From contig NZ_NPGA01000008.1 of assembly GCF_002259485.1 (NCBI RefSeq), forward strand, positions 1 to 64,000: a stretch of DNA of 64,000 bases, in the 5' to 3' direction. Made by a program: the position numbers and the translations under genes. The notes beneath the pieces were generated by a model. It made no database searches and was not told where the DNA came from. It saw nothing but the letters and a program-made list of their open reading frames with translations. Shown here piece after piece: positions 1-9,420 of the stretch (position 1 is the stretch's first letter; each line of letters opens with the position of its first letter). Source of the stretch: Rhodococcus sp. 14-1411-2a. Lineage in GTDB: Bacteria; Actinomycetota; Actinomycetes; Mycobacteriales; Mycobacteriaceae.

Positions 1-1
1 G

Positions 2-151
2 CGCAACGACTTCACCGCACGCGGTGAGAACAAGCGCGAAGAACTCGCCGCATTCCTCGAAGACCTCGAGCGGCAGGCCACCAAGTTCGAGGAGATGCGC
101 GATCGGTCCCTCGCCCGCGAACGCGCGAAGGCCGAAGCACGCGCGTCGTAA
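2..151 (+). CDS. Acyl-ACP desaturase, C-terminal fragment
   Basis: Only the last 49 codons are in the window; the gene begins to the left. The frame (codons from base 2, stop TAA at 149-151) encodes a charged helical tail beginning RNDFTARGENKREELAAFLE. This resembles the tail of mycobacterial DesA-type stearoyl-ACP desaturases, where a similar motif ends the protein. In mycobacteria desA1 lies next to the dihydrouridine synthase gene, as here, which supports the call. These diiron enzymes introduce a double bond into acyl-ACP during fatty-acid or mycolate synthesis, but no iron-binding residue is visible in this fragment. Confidence 0.7.
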   Translation, partial: RNDFTARGENKREELAAFLEDLERQATKFEEMRDRSLARERAKAEARAS

Positions 152-287
152 GCTCAGATCGGCTGGTGTGCCCGGTACCGACTTCGGTGCCGGGCACCAC
201 TGTTTTCCGGGATCTGTCTTCCGACCGCTGTCCCCGGCCCACCGATGTCACCATGATCACGTTCCCTCCGTTCCAAAGGCTTCCCTC

Positions 288-1427
288 ATGACACTGCAGA
301 TCGGCTCGCTGGAGTTGCGCAGCCCCGTCGTCCTCGCACCGATGGCCGGCGTCACCAATGTGGCGTTCCGCACCCTGTGCCGGGAGCAGGAGCTGGAGCG
401 GGCCGGCAGTACCTCGGGTCTGTACGTCTGCGAGATGGTCACAGCGCGAGCGCTCGTCGAACGGCAGCCGGCCACTATGCACATGACGACGTTCGGCCCG
501 ACCGAAACTCCACGGTCGCTGCAGCTCTACACCGTCGATCCGGACACCACGTACGCCGCCGCGAAAATGATCGTCGACGACGATCTGGCTGACCACATAG
601 ACATGAACTTCGGCTGCCCGGTTCCGAAAGTCACCCGAAAAGGCGGCGGTGCCGCACTGCCCTACAAGCGAAACCTGTTCGGCCGCATAGTCGCGGCTGC
701 CGTCAAGGCCACCGAGGGCACCGACATTCCCGTCACCGTCAAGTTCCGCGTCGGCATCGACGAGAACCACCACACTCATCTCGATGCAGGACGAATCGCC
801 GCAGGCGAGGGCGCAGCGGCGGTGGCCCTGCACGCCCGAACCGCCTCGCAGCGTTACTCCGGAACCGCCGACTGGAACGAGATCGCTCGACTCAAGGAAC
901 ATGTCTCCGGCATCCCGGTCCTGGGCAACGGCGACATCTTCTCCGCGTCCGACGCGGTCCGCATGATGGCGGAGACGGGCTGCGACGGCGTCGTCGTCGG
1001 GCGTGGTTGCCTCGGTAGGCCCTGGCTGTTCGCCGAACTCAGCGCCCGCCTCAACGGTCGACCCGAACCAACTCCACCCACCCTCGGCGAGGTGGCCACC
1101 ATCATCGCTCGGCATGCCGAGTTGCTCGCCGAGCATCACGGCGAGAAGAAGGGCCTGCGAGAGCTGCGCAAGCACGTCTCCTGGTACCTGCGCGGATTCC
1201 CGGCCGGATCCGACCTTCGAGTCTCGATGGCATTGGTCTCGACCTTGACCGAGCTGGACGACCTTCTGGCGCAACTCGATCCGACCGTTCCGTTTCCCAA
1301 GGACGCCGAGGGCCCCCGTGGTCGACAGGGCTCACCCGGCGCGGTGTCGCTGCCCGACGGTTGGCTCGACGATCCCGAGGACGTCTGCGTGCCCGCCGGT
1401 GCCGACCTGATGCACTCCGGCGGCTGA
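288..1427 (+). CDS. dusB: tRNA-dihydrouridine synthase, DusB-type
   Basis: A flavoenzyme that reduces uridine to dihydrouridine in tRNA. The 379-residue protein has the Dus TIM barrel: the N-terminal FMN-binding segment LAPMAGVTNVAFR (about residues 16-28), the catalytic cysteine in MNFGCPVPKV (Cys110), and the phosphate-binding end of the barrel with GNGDIF and GRGCLGRPW. I chose the ATG at 288 because homologues begin just before the APMAG motif; the upstream part of the open frame overlaps the desaturase tail and is not conserved-looking. The C-terminal helical domain follows the barrel. It is the likely orthologue of mycobacterial Rv0823c. Confidence 0.93.
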   Translation: MTLQIGSLELRSPVVLAPMAGVTNVAFRTLCREQELERAGSTSGLYVCEMVTARALVERQPATMHMTTFGPTETPRSLQLYTVDPDTTYAAAKMIVDDDLADHIDMNFGCPVPKVTRKGGGAALPYKRNLFGRIVAAAVKATEGTDIPVTVKFRVGIDENHHTHLDAGRIAAGEGAAAVALHARTASQRYSGTADWNEIARLKEHVSGIPVLGNGDIFSASDAVRMMAETGCDGVVVGRGCLGRPWLFAELSARLNGRPEPTPPTLGEVATIIARHAELLAEHHGEKKGLRELRKHVSWYLRGFPAGSDLRVSMALVSTLTELDDLLAQLDPTVPFPKDAEGPRGRQGSPGAVSLPDGWLDDPEDVCVPAGADLMHSGG

Positions 1428-1545
1428 TTTGCAGCTGACCAGCCGCCGACCTCGCACGAGTGGACCATGCCGCTCGAGTCAGTACTATGGCTGGGATCGC
1501 CGAGCAGGCGGCGTGTGCGTGTGATGGAAGGCCAGGTTCGAATTC

Positions 1546-3486
1546 GTGGGAGACGATCGAGAGTCGGGCCCGTCTGTGCCCGAGGGTCGCGCCCCATGGG
1601 AGCGACCGCTGTCCTCAATCAGACAAACCGGCTCAATCGGACGGTCGGGGCAGCGCCCACCTCATTCCGAGCAGCCTGCAACACCGGACGAGGAGCAACC
1701 GCCGCAGCCCGGGGACAGTGGCAGGCTCGGCAAACGATCGCCGCGTAACGCCGACACCGTCTCGGTCGCCGAGTTGGTGGACAAGATGTCCCGCTCGGGA
1801 TCGACGCGGCGGGTGCCGGACGACCGTCCCGAGGTCGAAGAGCCGACCGAGGTCATCGCCCCCATCACCGATTCCACTCCCCCGCCTGCCCGAGCAGTAC
1901 CGCCGACTCCGCCGCCGCACGCGGCACCGGAACCGGTGGGTGCGCCCGCAACGGATCGCCCGGCTCTGACACGGTTGGCAATGAGCCGGGTGCGTCGACG
2001 CCGTCGGGTGCGGATGATCGGCCGAAGCCTGGTCTCTCTCGTCGCGATCCTGGCGGTGGCCCTGACCGGAGTGGTGTGGGGATATCTCCGCAACACCGAT
2101 CAGGGATTTCTCCAGGTCGCCGCACTCGATCCCGATTCGACCGACGTCGTCGACGCCGAAGGCCAATACGGCGACGAGACGTACCTGATCGTGGGCACCG
2201 ACACCCGCACCGGGGCCAGCGGCGAGGTGGGTGCCGGCACCGTCGCCGACGCCGAGGGAGCCCGTTCGGACACGGTCATGCTCGTCAACATCCCGGCCGA
2301 CCGCAGCCGCGTCGTCGCCGTCTCGTTTCCCCGTGATCTCGATGTGACGCGGCCGGAATGCGAGCAGTTCGACAACGACACCAATACCTACACCGGAGAG
2401 ATGTTCCCCGAGGCATACGGCGACAAGCTCAACGCCACCTATGCTCTCGGCGGCCCCAAGTGTCTGGTCAAGACCATCCAGAAGATCTCCGGCCTGCGTA
2501 TCGGACACTTCGTCGGGATGGACTTCGCCGGATTCGAGTCCATGGTCGACGAGGTCGGTGGCGTCGAGGTCTGCACCGCGCAGCCGCTGATCGACTACGA
2601 ACTGGGTGACGTCCTCCCCAACGTCGGAACACAGCGCATCGACGGCCGCACCGCACTGAACTACGTTCGAGCGCGCAACGTCGAGTCCGAGGGCAACGGC
2701 GACTACGGCCGCATCAAGCGACAGCAGCGTTTCCTGTCGTCGCTTCTGAGGTCCGCGCTCTCGAACAACGTGCTGCTCGATCCCGGCAAGCTCAACGGAT
2801 TCGTCAACGCGTTCACCTCGGACACCTTCGTGGAGAACGTCAAGACTCAGGACCTGGTGACGCTGGGGCGCTCGCTGCAGAACGTGGACGCCGGTGCGGT
2901 GACCTTCCTGACCATTCCCACCACCGGCACCAACGACTACGGCAACGAGATCCCCAACGACGACGCGATCGGTGCGATCTTCCAGGCCATCATCGACGAC
3001 GCTCCGTTGCCCGGTGAGGAACGCGCGGAGCCGGTGACACCCGAAGAGCCCGCACCTGCCGCCGTACCCGACGCGCCGCTGTTGGCCGTCGATCCGGCAA
3101 CCGTCTCCCTGCAGGTGTCCAACGCATCCGACATCGCCGGGATGGCTCAGACGGCATCCGACGAACTCGCGGTCTACGGATTCCAGATCCTGACGGTCGG
3201 CAACTTCTCGGGCACCGCGGCCCAGACCGTGGTGCGCTACTCCCAGGATCAGGAGGCGGCTGCGGCGACCGTCGCGTCGGCGATACCCGGCGCGGCCATC
3301 GAGCTGGCACCGAGCCTGAACAACGTCGTCGAGGTGGTGCTCGGCTCGAACTATCCCGGATACACCCAGTTCCCGACGGCATTCGGCACCCAAATCGATC
3401 CCACTCAGGTCGAGGGCACCACCCAGAGTGCGCCCCTTCCGGAGGATCTCTCGTACACCAACGCCGCTGACGACACGTGCGCCTGA
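1546..3486 (+). CDS. LytR-CpsA-Psr family cell-wall ligase with LytR_C domain
   Basis: LCP proteins attach lipid-linked polymers (arabinogalactan in mycolic-acid bacteria) to peptidoglycan outside the membrane. The 646-residue protein has a long disordered proline-rich cytoplasmic N-terminus (about 1-150), one transmembrane helix near 160-178 (LVSLVAILAVALTGVVWGYL), and an extracellular LCP domain with the conserved arginine/aspartate segments GARSDTVML and SFPRDLDV. Near the C-terminus a LytR_C domain follows a Pro/Ala/Glu linker. The start is GTG at 1546. The position next to dus and phoU matches Rv0822c of M. tuberculosis. Which polymer it transfers cannot be read from sequence. Confidence 0.9.
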   Translation: MGDDRESGPSVPEGRAPWERPLSSIRQTGSIGRSGQRPPHSEQPATPDEEQPPQPGDSGRLGKRSPRNADTVSVAELVDKMSRSGSTRRVPDDRPEVEEPTEVIAPITDSTPPPARAVPPTPPPHAAPEPVGAPATDRPALTRLAMSRVRRRRRVRMIGRSLVSLVAILAVALTGVVWGYLRNTDQGFLQVAALDPDSTDVVDAEGQYGDETYLIVGTDTRTGASGEVGAGTVADAEGARSDTVMLVNIPADRSRVVAVSFPRDLDVTRPECEQFDNDTNTYTGEMFPEAYGDKLNATYALGGPKCLVKTIQKISGLRIGHFVGMDFAGFESMVDEVGGVEVCTAQPLIDYELGDVLPNVGTQRIDGRTALNYVRARNVESEGNGDYGRIKRQQRFLSSLLRSALSNNVLLDPGKLNGFVNAFTSDTFVENVKTQDLVTLGRSLQNVDAGAVTFLTIPTTGTNDYGNEIPNDDAIGAIFQAIIDDAPLPGEERAEPVTPEEPAPAAVPDAPLLAVDPATVSLQVSNASDIAGMAQTASDELAVYGFQILTVGNFSGTAAQTVVRYSQDQEAAAATVASAIPGAAIELAPSLNNVVEVVLGSNYPGYTQFPTAFGTQIDPTQVEGTTQSAPLPEDLSYTNAADDTCA

Positions 3487-3552
3487 GTTCATTCATGCTC
3501 CGTTAACCCTCGGGACAGGGAACTGGTCGGTGTGACCCACTAAACTTCGCTC

Positions 3553-4227
3553 ATGCGCGTCGCCTACAACGAACAGATGAACGAGCTTGCTGATCTCCTC
3601 GGAGAGATGGCGAGCCTGGCTGGTGCGGCCATGGAAAAGGCCACGCAGTCCCTCCTTCAAGCAGACCTGGTACTCGCCGAGCAGGTCATTTCCGAACACG
3701 ACAGGATCACCGAGCTCAGTGCGGTGTGCGAGGAGAAGGCCTTCACCCTTCTCGCCCTGCAGGCTCCGGTCGCAGGCGACCTCCGTTCGGTGGTGGCCGG
3801 CATCCAGATCGTCGCCGACATCGATCGCATGGGCGCACTCGCACTGCACGTCGCCAAGATCACTCGTCGCAGGCACCCGAACCATGCTCTCCCCGAGGTC
3901 GTCAACGGGTACTTCGCCGAGATGGGTCGCCTCGCCGTTCAGATCGGCGCGTCGGCCCGTGAGGTCCTCGAGACCCGCGATCCCGAGCGCGCTGCGAAGC
4001 TGCAGGAGGAGGACGAGGCGATGGACGATCTGCACCGTCACCTCTTCACGGTGCTGATGGACCGCGAGTGGAGCCACGGCGTCGCTGCTGCGGTGGACGT
4101 GACTCTGCTCGGACGCTTCTACGAGCGCTTCGCCGATCACGCTGTCGAGGTCGGCCGTCGAGTGATCTTCCTGGTGACCGGTGAGCTACCCGTCGACCTG
4201 AGCCACAACAACATCCCCACTTCGTAG
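3553..4227 (+). CDS. phoU: Phosphate transport regulator PhoU
   Basis: PhoU couples the state of the Pst phosphate transporter to the phosphate-sensing histidine kinase (SenX3 in actinobacteria), repressing the Pho response when phosphate is plentiful. The 224-residue protein has the family's two repeated three-helix bundles. Metal-binding acidic motifs are seen as [21 protein letters not shown] in the first half and [17 protein letters not shown] in the second. It begins [16 protein letters not shown], the typical PhoU start. It lies convergent to pstSCAB rather than in the operon, as for phoY2 in mycobacteria. A shared terminator separates the two. Confidence 0.95.
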   Translation: MRVAYNEQMNELADLLGEMASLAGAAMEKATQSLLQADLVLAEQVISEHDRITELSAVCEEKAFTLLALQAPVAGDLRSVVAGIQIVADIDRMGALALHVAKITRRRHPNHALPEVVNGYFAEMGRLAVQIGASAREVLETRDPERAAKLQEEDEAMDDLHRHLFTVLMDREWSHGVAAAVDVTLLGRFYERFADHAVEVGRRVIFLVTGELPVDLSHNNIPTS

Positions 4228-4314
4228 TACCCACCCTCGCCGAGACCGAGTGGCGCTGCGCTGCAGCGCTACTCGGCTTTCTCGTCGGAACAACGAGCGC
4301 AGACACGCACGAAA

Positions 4315-4349
4315 GAACCCCCGCCGAGCTTTCGCTCGACGGGGGTTCT
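4315..4349. terminator. Bidirectional terminator between phoU and pstB
   Basis: The sequence AGAACCCCCG...CGGGGGTTCT forms a long GC-rich inverted repeat; an inner GAGC/GCTC pair closes a short TTTC loop. It sits between the convergent stop codons of phoU (4227) and pstB (4365). There is no strong U-tract, as is common in high-GC actinobacteria. Confidence 0.8.
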
Positions 4350-4364
4350 CGCGTTCGTGTGTGG

Positions 4365-5141
4365 TTATCCGAAGCGGCCGGAGATGTAGTCCTCGGTGGC
4401 CTTCTGCGTCGGATTGGAGAAGATCTTCTCGGTGTCGTCGATCTCGATGAGCTTGCCGGGCTTGCCGGTCGCCTCGAGGTTGAAGAAGCCGGTCTGATCG
4501 CTCACCCGTGCGGCCTGCTGCATGTTGTGCGTGACGATCACGATCGTGAAGTCCTGCTTGAGTTCCTGGATCAGATCCTCGATGGCGAGAGTGGAGATGG
4601 GGTCGAGAGCCGAGCAGGGCTCGTCCATCAGCAGAACGTCGGGCGAGACGGCGATCGCACGAGCGATGCACAGACGCTGCTGCTGTCCGCCGGAGAGGCC
4701 GCCTCCGGGCTTGTCGAGGCGGTCCTTGACCTCGTTCCAGAGGTTGGCACCCTTGAGCGAGCGCTCGGCGATCTCGTCGAGTTCCTTCTTGCCGCGGCCG
4801 CCCTGCAACTTCAGGCCGGCGACGACGTTGTCGCGGATCGACATCGTCGGGAAGGGGTTGGGGCGCTGGAAGACCATGCCGATGGTGCGGCGCACACCCA
4901 CCGGGTCGACGCCACTGCCGTAGATGTCCTCGCCGTCGAGCAGCACGGAACCTTCGACGCGTGCACCGGGGGTCACCTCGTGCATGCGGTTGAGCGAACG
5001 CAGGACGGTCGACTTACCGCAGCCGGACGGTCCGATGAACGCGGTGACGCTGCGCGGCGGTACGGCCAGAGTGACGTCGGAGACGGCATGGAACTTGCCG
5101 TAGTAGATGTTGACGTCCTTGAGATCGAGACGCTTTGCCAT
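4365..5141 (-). CDS. pstB: Phosphate ABC transporter ATP-binding protein PstB
   Basis: The ATPase of the high-affinity phosphate importer PstSCAB. The 258-residue protein carries Walker [10 protein letters not shown] (37-45), the PstB-type Q-loop [10 protein letters not shown] (89-98), the signature LSGGQQQRL (149-157) and Walker [13 protein letters not shown] (from 170). These are diagnostic of PstB rather than general ABC ATPases. The start ATG at 5141 is preceded by an AAGGA ribosome-binding site. It is the last gene of the pstSCAB operon, 37 bases after pstA. Confidence 0.96.
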   Translation of the reverse strand: MAKRLDLKDVNIYYGKFHAVSDVTLAVPPRSVTAFIGPSGCGKSTVLRSLNRMHEVTPGARVEGSVLLDGEDIYGSGVDPVGVRRTIGMVFQRPNPFPTMSIRDNVVAGLKLQGGRGKKELDEIAERSLKGANLWNEVKDRLDKPGGGLSGGQQQRLCIARAIAVSPDVLLMDEPCSALDPISTLAIEDLIQELKQDFTIVIVTHNMQQAARVSDQTGFFNLEATGKPGKLIEIDDTEKIFSNPTQKATEDYISGRFG

Positions 5142-5178
5142 GTTCTTCGTTCCTTAGGATTCGCTGGAGTCGGGTGGG

Positions 5179-6087
5179 TCAGAAGTTCTTGGGCGAGAAG
5201 AACTTCGAGACCAACTTCGCGCCGATGTTGAGTATTGCGACGATCAGGATCAGCGTCAGGGCTGCTCCCCACATGCGCTCAGCGGTGAGCACGCCGGTTC
5301 CTGCTTTCTGCAGGTCGACCATCATGAGCGGCAGAGACGTCTGCGGCCCCTCGAAAATGTTGAAGTTGATGGCGGTGGCAGATCCCACCAGGATCAGCAC
5401 GGGTGCCGTCTCACCCATCACGCGGGCCAGGGCGAGCATGATGCCGGTGACGATGCCGGACAGTGCCGTGGGGATGACGATCTTGGCGATTGTCTTCCAC
5501 TTCGGCACGCCGAGCGCGTAGGAAGCCTCGCGCAGATCCTGAGGAACGATGCGCAGCATTTCCTCGGCCGAGCGCACGATCACGGGGATCATCAGCAGCA
5601 CGAGGGCGAATGCGACCGCCACACCGGATCGCTGGAATCCGAAGGTGGCGATCCACAGCGCGTAGATGAACAGGGCCGCGACGATGGACGGCACACCGGT
5701 GAGGATGTCGACCATGAAGGTGGTGACTCGGGCCAGGCGCGTGCCCACGCCGTACTCGACGAGGTAGATGGCGACGAAGATGCCGATCGGGATGGAGATG
5801 ACGGCGCAGAACAGTCCTTGCAGGAGCGTTCCGACGATGGCGTGGTACGCACCGCCACCTGCGATGAACTGGGTGACGCCGGCCTGCGAGTTCTGCCACC
5901 AGGTGGGCGACACGACTGCGGACAGTCCGCGGGAGATCACCGTGTAGAGCACCCAGATCAACGGAACGAGAGCCACCAGCACCGAGAGGCTGACGAGGAT
6001 CGTCGCCGACAGGTTGGACGCCTTACGCCGAGCGCTGACGCCCTGGAAGGTGGGTTCCTTTACGGGCTTGTCCATGGTTGCGGTCAT
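5179..6087 (-). CDS. pstA: Phosphate ABC transporter permease PstA
   Basis: One of the two membrane subunits forming the phosphate channel. The 302-residue protein has about six hydrophobic segments. Its ABC-permease coupling loop is seen as EEMLRIVPQDLREASYALGVPKWKTI, where the EA-x3-G motif docks on PstB. The start ATG at 6087 has AAGGA upstream and lies 3 bases after the pstC stop, so translation is probably coupled. The pstC-pstA-pstB order identifies it as PstA. Confidence 0.95.
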   Translation of the reverse strand: MTATMDKPVKEPTFQGVSARRKASNLSATILVSLSVLVALVPLIWVLYTVISRGLSAVVSPTWWQNSQAGVTQFIAGGGAYHAIVGTLLQGLFCAVISIPIGIFVAIYLVEYGVGTRLARVTTFMVDILTGVPSIVAALFIYALWIATFGFQRSGVAVAFALVLLMIPVIVRSAEEMLRIVPQDLREASYALGVPKWKTIAKIVIPTALSGIVTGIMLALARVMGETAPVLILVGSATAINFNIFEGPQTSLPLMMVDLQKAGTGVLTAERMWGAALTLILIVAILNIGAKLVSKFFSPKNF

Positions 6088-6090
6088 GGG

Positions 6091-7128
6091 TCAGTCCTTC
6101 TTTCCGGCGATGGCGGCGCGAGCACCGGCGTTGACGACGAAGGTCAGGACGAAGAGCACCAGACCCGCGGCGATGTAGGCACCGGCTTGGAGCGGGTTGT
6201 TGAACTCGCCCGCGGCCAGCGCGATCTTCGTGGCGAAGGTGGAACCGCCGTCGAACAACGTTCCGCCGAAGGTCGACTGGGTACTGCGAATGATGATGTA
6301 GAGCGCGATGGTCTCACCGAGAGCGCGGCCGAGGCCGAGCATGGAGCCGCTGACGTAACCGGACTTTCCGAACGGAATGACCGTGGTGCGCACGACCTCC
6401 CAGCGAGTGGCCCCGAGCGCGAGAGCGGCTTCGATCTGCCCCTTCGGCGTCTGCATGAACACCTCGCGGGTCACGGCAGCGATGATCGGCAGGATCATAA
6501 CGGCGAGCACGATGCCGCCGGTGAAGATGGTGCCGCCGCCGGCGATGGAGACCGACCCGGTACCGAAGAGCGGGAACCAACCCAGGTTGGTGTTGAGCCA
6601 CTCGGCGAACGGGCTGATCACCGGCGCGAGGACGTACAGGCCCCAGAGACCGAAGACGATCGACGGGACTGCGGCCAGCAGGTCGATGACGTAACCGAGC
6701 GGTCCCGCCACTCGCTTGGGCGCGTAGTTCGTCAGATAGATGGCGATGCCGAGGGCGACAGGCATCGCGAGGACCAGCGCGAACAGGGACACCGTGACGG
6801 TGACCAGGAACAGATCGAGAACACCGAACACCATGGCCGAGGTGTTGGTCGTGTCCCAGGCACCGTTGTAGGTCAGGAAGTTGACCGTGTTGTTCGACAG
6901 TGAGGGGATCGCGCGCCAGATCAGGAAGATGCCGACAGCGGCGATCAGGGCGATGATGAAGATACCCGAGCCCGTGGCGAGGCCGGAGAAGATCCTGTCA
7001 CCGGGGCGGGTGACGGTCCCCGATTTCTTCTTGTCTGACAATTGTGGTTCTTCCGGTTTGTGCGCGGCACCCGCGGAGGGCACAGAAGCCGCGGAGGGGA
7101 CGCCGGTCATCGAGTGGGTGTCGCTCAT
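6091..7128 (-). CDS. pstC: Phosphate ABC transporter permease PstC
   Basis: The partner permease of PstA. The protein has a roughly 45-residue cytoplasmic N-terminus followed by about six membrane segments. The coupling motif [20 protein letters not shown] and the downstream ALGETIALY segment are typical of PstC. I prefer ATG 7128 (MSDTHSMTG); an in-frame GTG at 7137 gives three extra residues, and neither has a strong ribosome-binding site. It follows pstS after an 87-base gap that holds a strong hairpin. Confidence 0.93.
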   Translation of the reverse strand: MSDTHSMTGVPSAASVPSAGAAHKPEEPQLSDKKKSGTVTRPGDRIFSGLATGSGIFIIALIAAVGIFLIWRAIPSLSNNTVNFLTYNGAWDTTNTSAMVFGVLDLFLVTVTVSLFALVLAMPVALGIAIYLTNYAPKRVAGPLGYVIDLLAAVPSIVFGLWGLYVLAPVISPFAEWLNTNLGWFPLFGTGSVSIAGGGTIFTGGIVLAVMILPIIAAVTREVFMQTPKGQIEAALALGATRWEVVRTTVIPFGKSGYVSGSMLGLGRALGETIALYIIIRSTQSTFGGTLFDGGSTFATKIALAAGEFNNPLQAGAYIAAGLVLFVLTFVVNAGARAAIAGKKD

Positions 7129-7162
7129 ACCGCTCACTGTCTCGTGTGGAGGTCGAGGACGG

Positions 7163-7200
7163 TCCTGCTTCGACTCGCGTTGCCGCGAGCCGAAGCAGGA
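7163..7200 (-). other. Intercistronic hairpin between pstS and pstC
   Basis: A near-perfect stem-loop: outer arms TCCTGCTTCG/CGAAGCAGGA (10 bp), inner arms CTCGCG/CGCGAG (6 bp) and a TTGC loop, with one unpaired base on each side. It follows the pstS stop codon at 7216 in the direction of transcription and has no U-tract. Such structures usually protect the upstream message from 3' decay or cause partial termination, giving more binding protein than permease. That role is inferred. Confidence 0.7.
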
Positions 7201-7215
7201 TTACGTCTCATTTAA

Positions 7216-8313
7216 TCAGGCGATTGCTTCGATGGCGGTGATCAGACGCTCCTTGAAGCGGTCCGGCAGCGGCACGTAGCCGGCTTCCTCGAGGCCCTGC
7301 TGGCCCTCGTTCGCGGCGCTGAGCAGGAACGACTTGACTGCTGCCGAGGTGTCGGCGTCGTAGCCCGCCGAGCAGACGATCTCGTAGGTGGCGAGCACCA
7401 ACGGGTAGCTGTCGGCCTCGTTGCTGGCGTACAGCGTGTCGAGGTCGAGCACCAGGTCGTTGCCTTCACCGGAGAAGGTCACGGCGTCGATGGCGGCGGC
7501 AGCACTCTCGGTGCTCAGCTCGACCGGGCCATTGCCGAAGTCGATGTTCGCGGCGCTGAGGCCTTCCTGCTCGACGAAGCCGAACTCGACGTACGTGATC
7601 GAGCCGGGAGTCCCGGACACGGCCTGGGCGACGCCCGAGGAGCCGTTGGCACCTTCGCCGACGCCGCCGGCCCAGTCGGAGCTGTGATCGAGGGTCCATG
7701 CCTCCGGGGCAGCGTCGGACAGGAAGCGCTGGAAGTTGTCGCTGGTGCCCGAGGAATCGGAGCGGTAGACCGGGGTGACCGGGGTGGACGGCAGGTCGAC
7801 GCCTTCGTTGAGGGCGGCGATCGCGGGATCGTTCCAGGTGGTGATCTGGCCGGTGAACATCCGTGCGGTGACATCGGGTGTGAGCACCAGGCTGTCGACG
7901 CCGTCGAGGTTGTAGGCCACTGCGACGGGCCCGAAGACCAGCGGCAGGTTCCATGCCGGGTTGCTGTCGCAGCGGGTGGCCGCCTCGGCTGCCTGCTCGT
8001 CCTTGATCGCGGAGTCGGAGCCGGCGAAGTCGACCAGACCGGCGACGAACTGCGTACGACCGTTGCCCGAGCCACTGGTGGTGTACTCGACGGACTTGCC
8101 CGAGCAGACGCTCGAGTAGACCGAGGTGAAGTTGGACATCGCGTTCTGCTGAGCAGACGATCCTTCGCCTGTGAGCGGAGACTTGCCCTCGCACGAGGCG
8201 GAAGAATCGTCCGCGCCGACGGTTTCGACGTTCGCGTCGCTACCGCATGCGGTCAGCAACATGGCGCTGATGGCCACTGCACTCATGAGAGCACCGTTGC
8301 GCTTGAGGTTCAC
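7216..8313 (-). CDS. pstS: Phosphate ABC transporter substrate-binding lipoprotein PstS
   Basis: The extracytoplasmic phosphate receptor. I place the start at GTG 8313, preceded by a near-ideal GGAGGAAACAG ribosome-binding site; the longer frame upstream lacks one. The 365-residue precursor has a basic N-terminus, a hydrophobic signal and a lipobox LLTAC with the lipidated cysteine at residue 23. Phosphate-binding segments are recognisable: TGEGSSAQQNAM, an FAGSDSAI stretch, and YRSDSSGTSDNFQRFL. First gene of pstSCAB. Confidence 0.95.
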   Translation of the reverse strand: MNLKRNGALMSAVAISAMLLTACGSDANVETVGADDSSASCEGKSPLTGEGSSAQQNAMSNFTSVYSSVCSGKSVEYTTSGSGNGRTQFVAGLVDFAGSDSAIKDEQAAEAATRCDSNPAWNLPLVFGPVAVAYNLDGVDSLVLTPDVTARMFTGQITTWNDPAIAALNEGVDLPSTPVTPVYRSDSSGTSDNFQRFLSDAAPEAWTLDHSSDWAGGVGEGANGSSGVAQAVSGTPGSITYVEFGFVEQEGLSAANIDFGNGPVELSTESAAAAIDAVTFSGEGNDLVLDLDTLYASNEADSYPLVLATYEIVCSAGYDADTSAAVKSFLLSAANEGQQGLEEAGYVPLPDRFKERLITAIEAIA

Positions 8314-8475
8314 CTGTTTCCTCCGAGGAATCTTGGGCCGTGTCCACGGCTCGGACCTGATCGGCCGCGCTGTGACTGTGTGGGTGCCGGCTCGAAAGAA
8401 ACCTCGCACCAGGCGGCGTAGGTTGCCGCCCATGGAGAAAGGTAGGGGCAGGTGGTAGACGTTTACCCCCGCGTG

Positions 8476-8493
8476 GGTGAACGGGAGATGAAC
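8476..8493 (-). promoter_or_regulatory. PHO/RegX3-type box upstream of pstS
   Basis: Read on the minus strand the site is GTTCATC-TCCC-GTTCACC: two 7-base units repeated every 11 bases. This is the arrangement known for actinobacterial PhoP and mycobacterial RegX3 boxes. It lies about 160 bases upstream of the pstS GTG and 22 bases from the mshD stop. A possible -10 (TACCTT, minus strand, 8439-8444) lies downstream. Binding by a RegX3 orthologue, which is not in this window, is inferred. Confidence 0.7.
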
Positions 8494-8514
8494 ACCGCAG
8501 TCTGAAATGTCCGT

Positions 8515-9420
8515 TCAGACGCTGCGAGCGTATGCGGCATCCACGTGGTAGTTCTCGAAGCCCAGCTTGCTGTAGGTGTGCACGGCAGCGGTGTTGTCGG
8601 CCTCGACGTACAGCATGATCTGGCCGAGTTCTCTGCTATGCAGATAGTGCAGGCCGGCCAGCGTGAGCACTCGACCGAGACCACGACCCTGCGACTGCGG
8701 ATCGATACCGACCACATAGACCTCACCGATGGCCGGTTCCACACCCTCGGCCGGGTGGACCTTCGTCCAGTGGAAGCCGAGGAGGCGGTCGCTGCCCTCC
8801 TCGAAGGCCAGGAAGAGGCCCGCCGGATCGAACCACGATTCGTCGCGGCGCGAGGCGATGTCGCGATCGGTCCAGCCACCCTGTTCGGGGTGCCAGGAGA
8901 AGGCCGCATTGTTGACCCGCAGCAGCTCGGCATCGTCCTGATGCCCACGATACGTTCGAAGTGAAATACCTTCCGGCACAACTACATCCGGAAGATCGGG
9001 ATGCGCGGACGCGCGACGCATCTGCAGCAGCTCGCGAACCACCTGCAACCCGAGCCGCGCCGCGACCGACTGCGCCGCCGGCAGGTTGCCGTGCGCCCAG
9101 ATACGGGTACCAGAGCCGATTTCGAGTGCGCGAGAAACCAATTCGCGTCCCACTCCGTGACCGCGGAACGGAGGATCGACGACGGCCTCGGCCATCCCGT
9201 CGGCGATTCCGACGTAGCCGACGACACGATCACCTTCGGTGGAGACCAGACGAACGACGTCGTCACCTCGGTCGACAGCCTTCACGGCCTGCTCGGACAA
9301 AGGCGCAGTGCCGTCGACTTCCGTTGCACGGGAGAGGATCTGATGAATCTCGTAGGAAACGCGCGAAGACGGTGCGTCGCCGTCGATGGGGTGGACGTCG
9401 AACGCAGAATCCGAATTCAT
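8515..9420 (-). CDS. mshD: Mycothiol synthase
   Basis: Acetylates Cys-GlcN-Ins with acetyl-CoA in the last step of mycothiol synthesis, the main thiol of actinobacteria. The 301-residue protein is a tandem GNAT: the N-terminal domain ends around VDPPFRGHGVGRELVSRAL, and the C-terminal active domain carries GEVYVVGIDPQSQGRGLGRVLTLAGLHYL, with the acetyl-CoA pyrophosphate loop QGRGLG. The C-terminal KLGFENYHVDAAY is typical of the family. Start ATG 9420 directly abuts the stop of glnR (9421), suggesting co-transcription. Matches Rv0819 in position. Confidence 0.94.
   Translation of the reverse strand: MNSDSAFDVHPIDGDAPSSRVSYEIHQILSRATEVDGTAPLSEQAVKAVDRGDDVVRLVSTEGDRVVGYVGIADGMAEAVVDPPFRGHGVGRELVSRALEIGSGTRIWAHGNLPAAQSVAARLGLQVVRELLQMRRASAHPDLPDVVVPEGISLRTYRGHQDDAELLRVNNAAFSWHPEQGGWTDRDIASRRDESWFDPAGLFLAFEEGSDRLLGFHWTKVHPAEGVEPAIGEVYVVGIDPQSQGRGLGRVLTLAGLHYLHSRELGQIMLYVEADNTAAVHTYSKLGFENYHVDAAYARSV

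Noticed and set aside
1633..3492. 619-codon open frame on the minus strand
   Set aside because: It is the antisense shadow of the LCP gene: composition is unlike a protein and no family motif is present.
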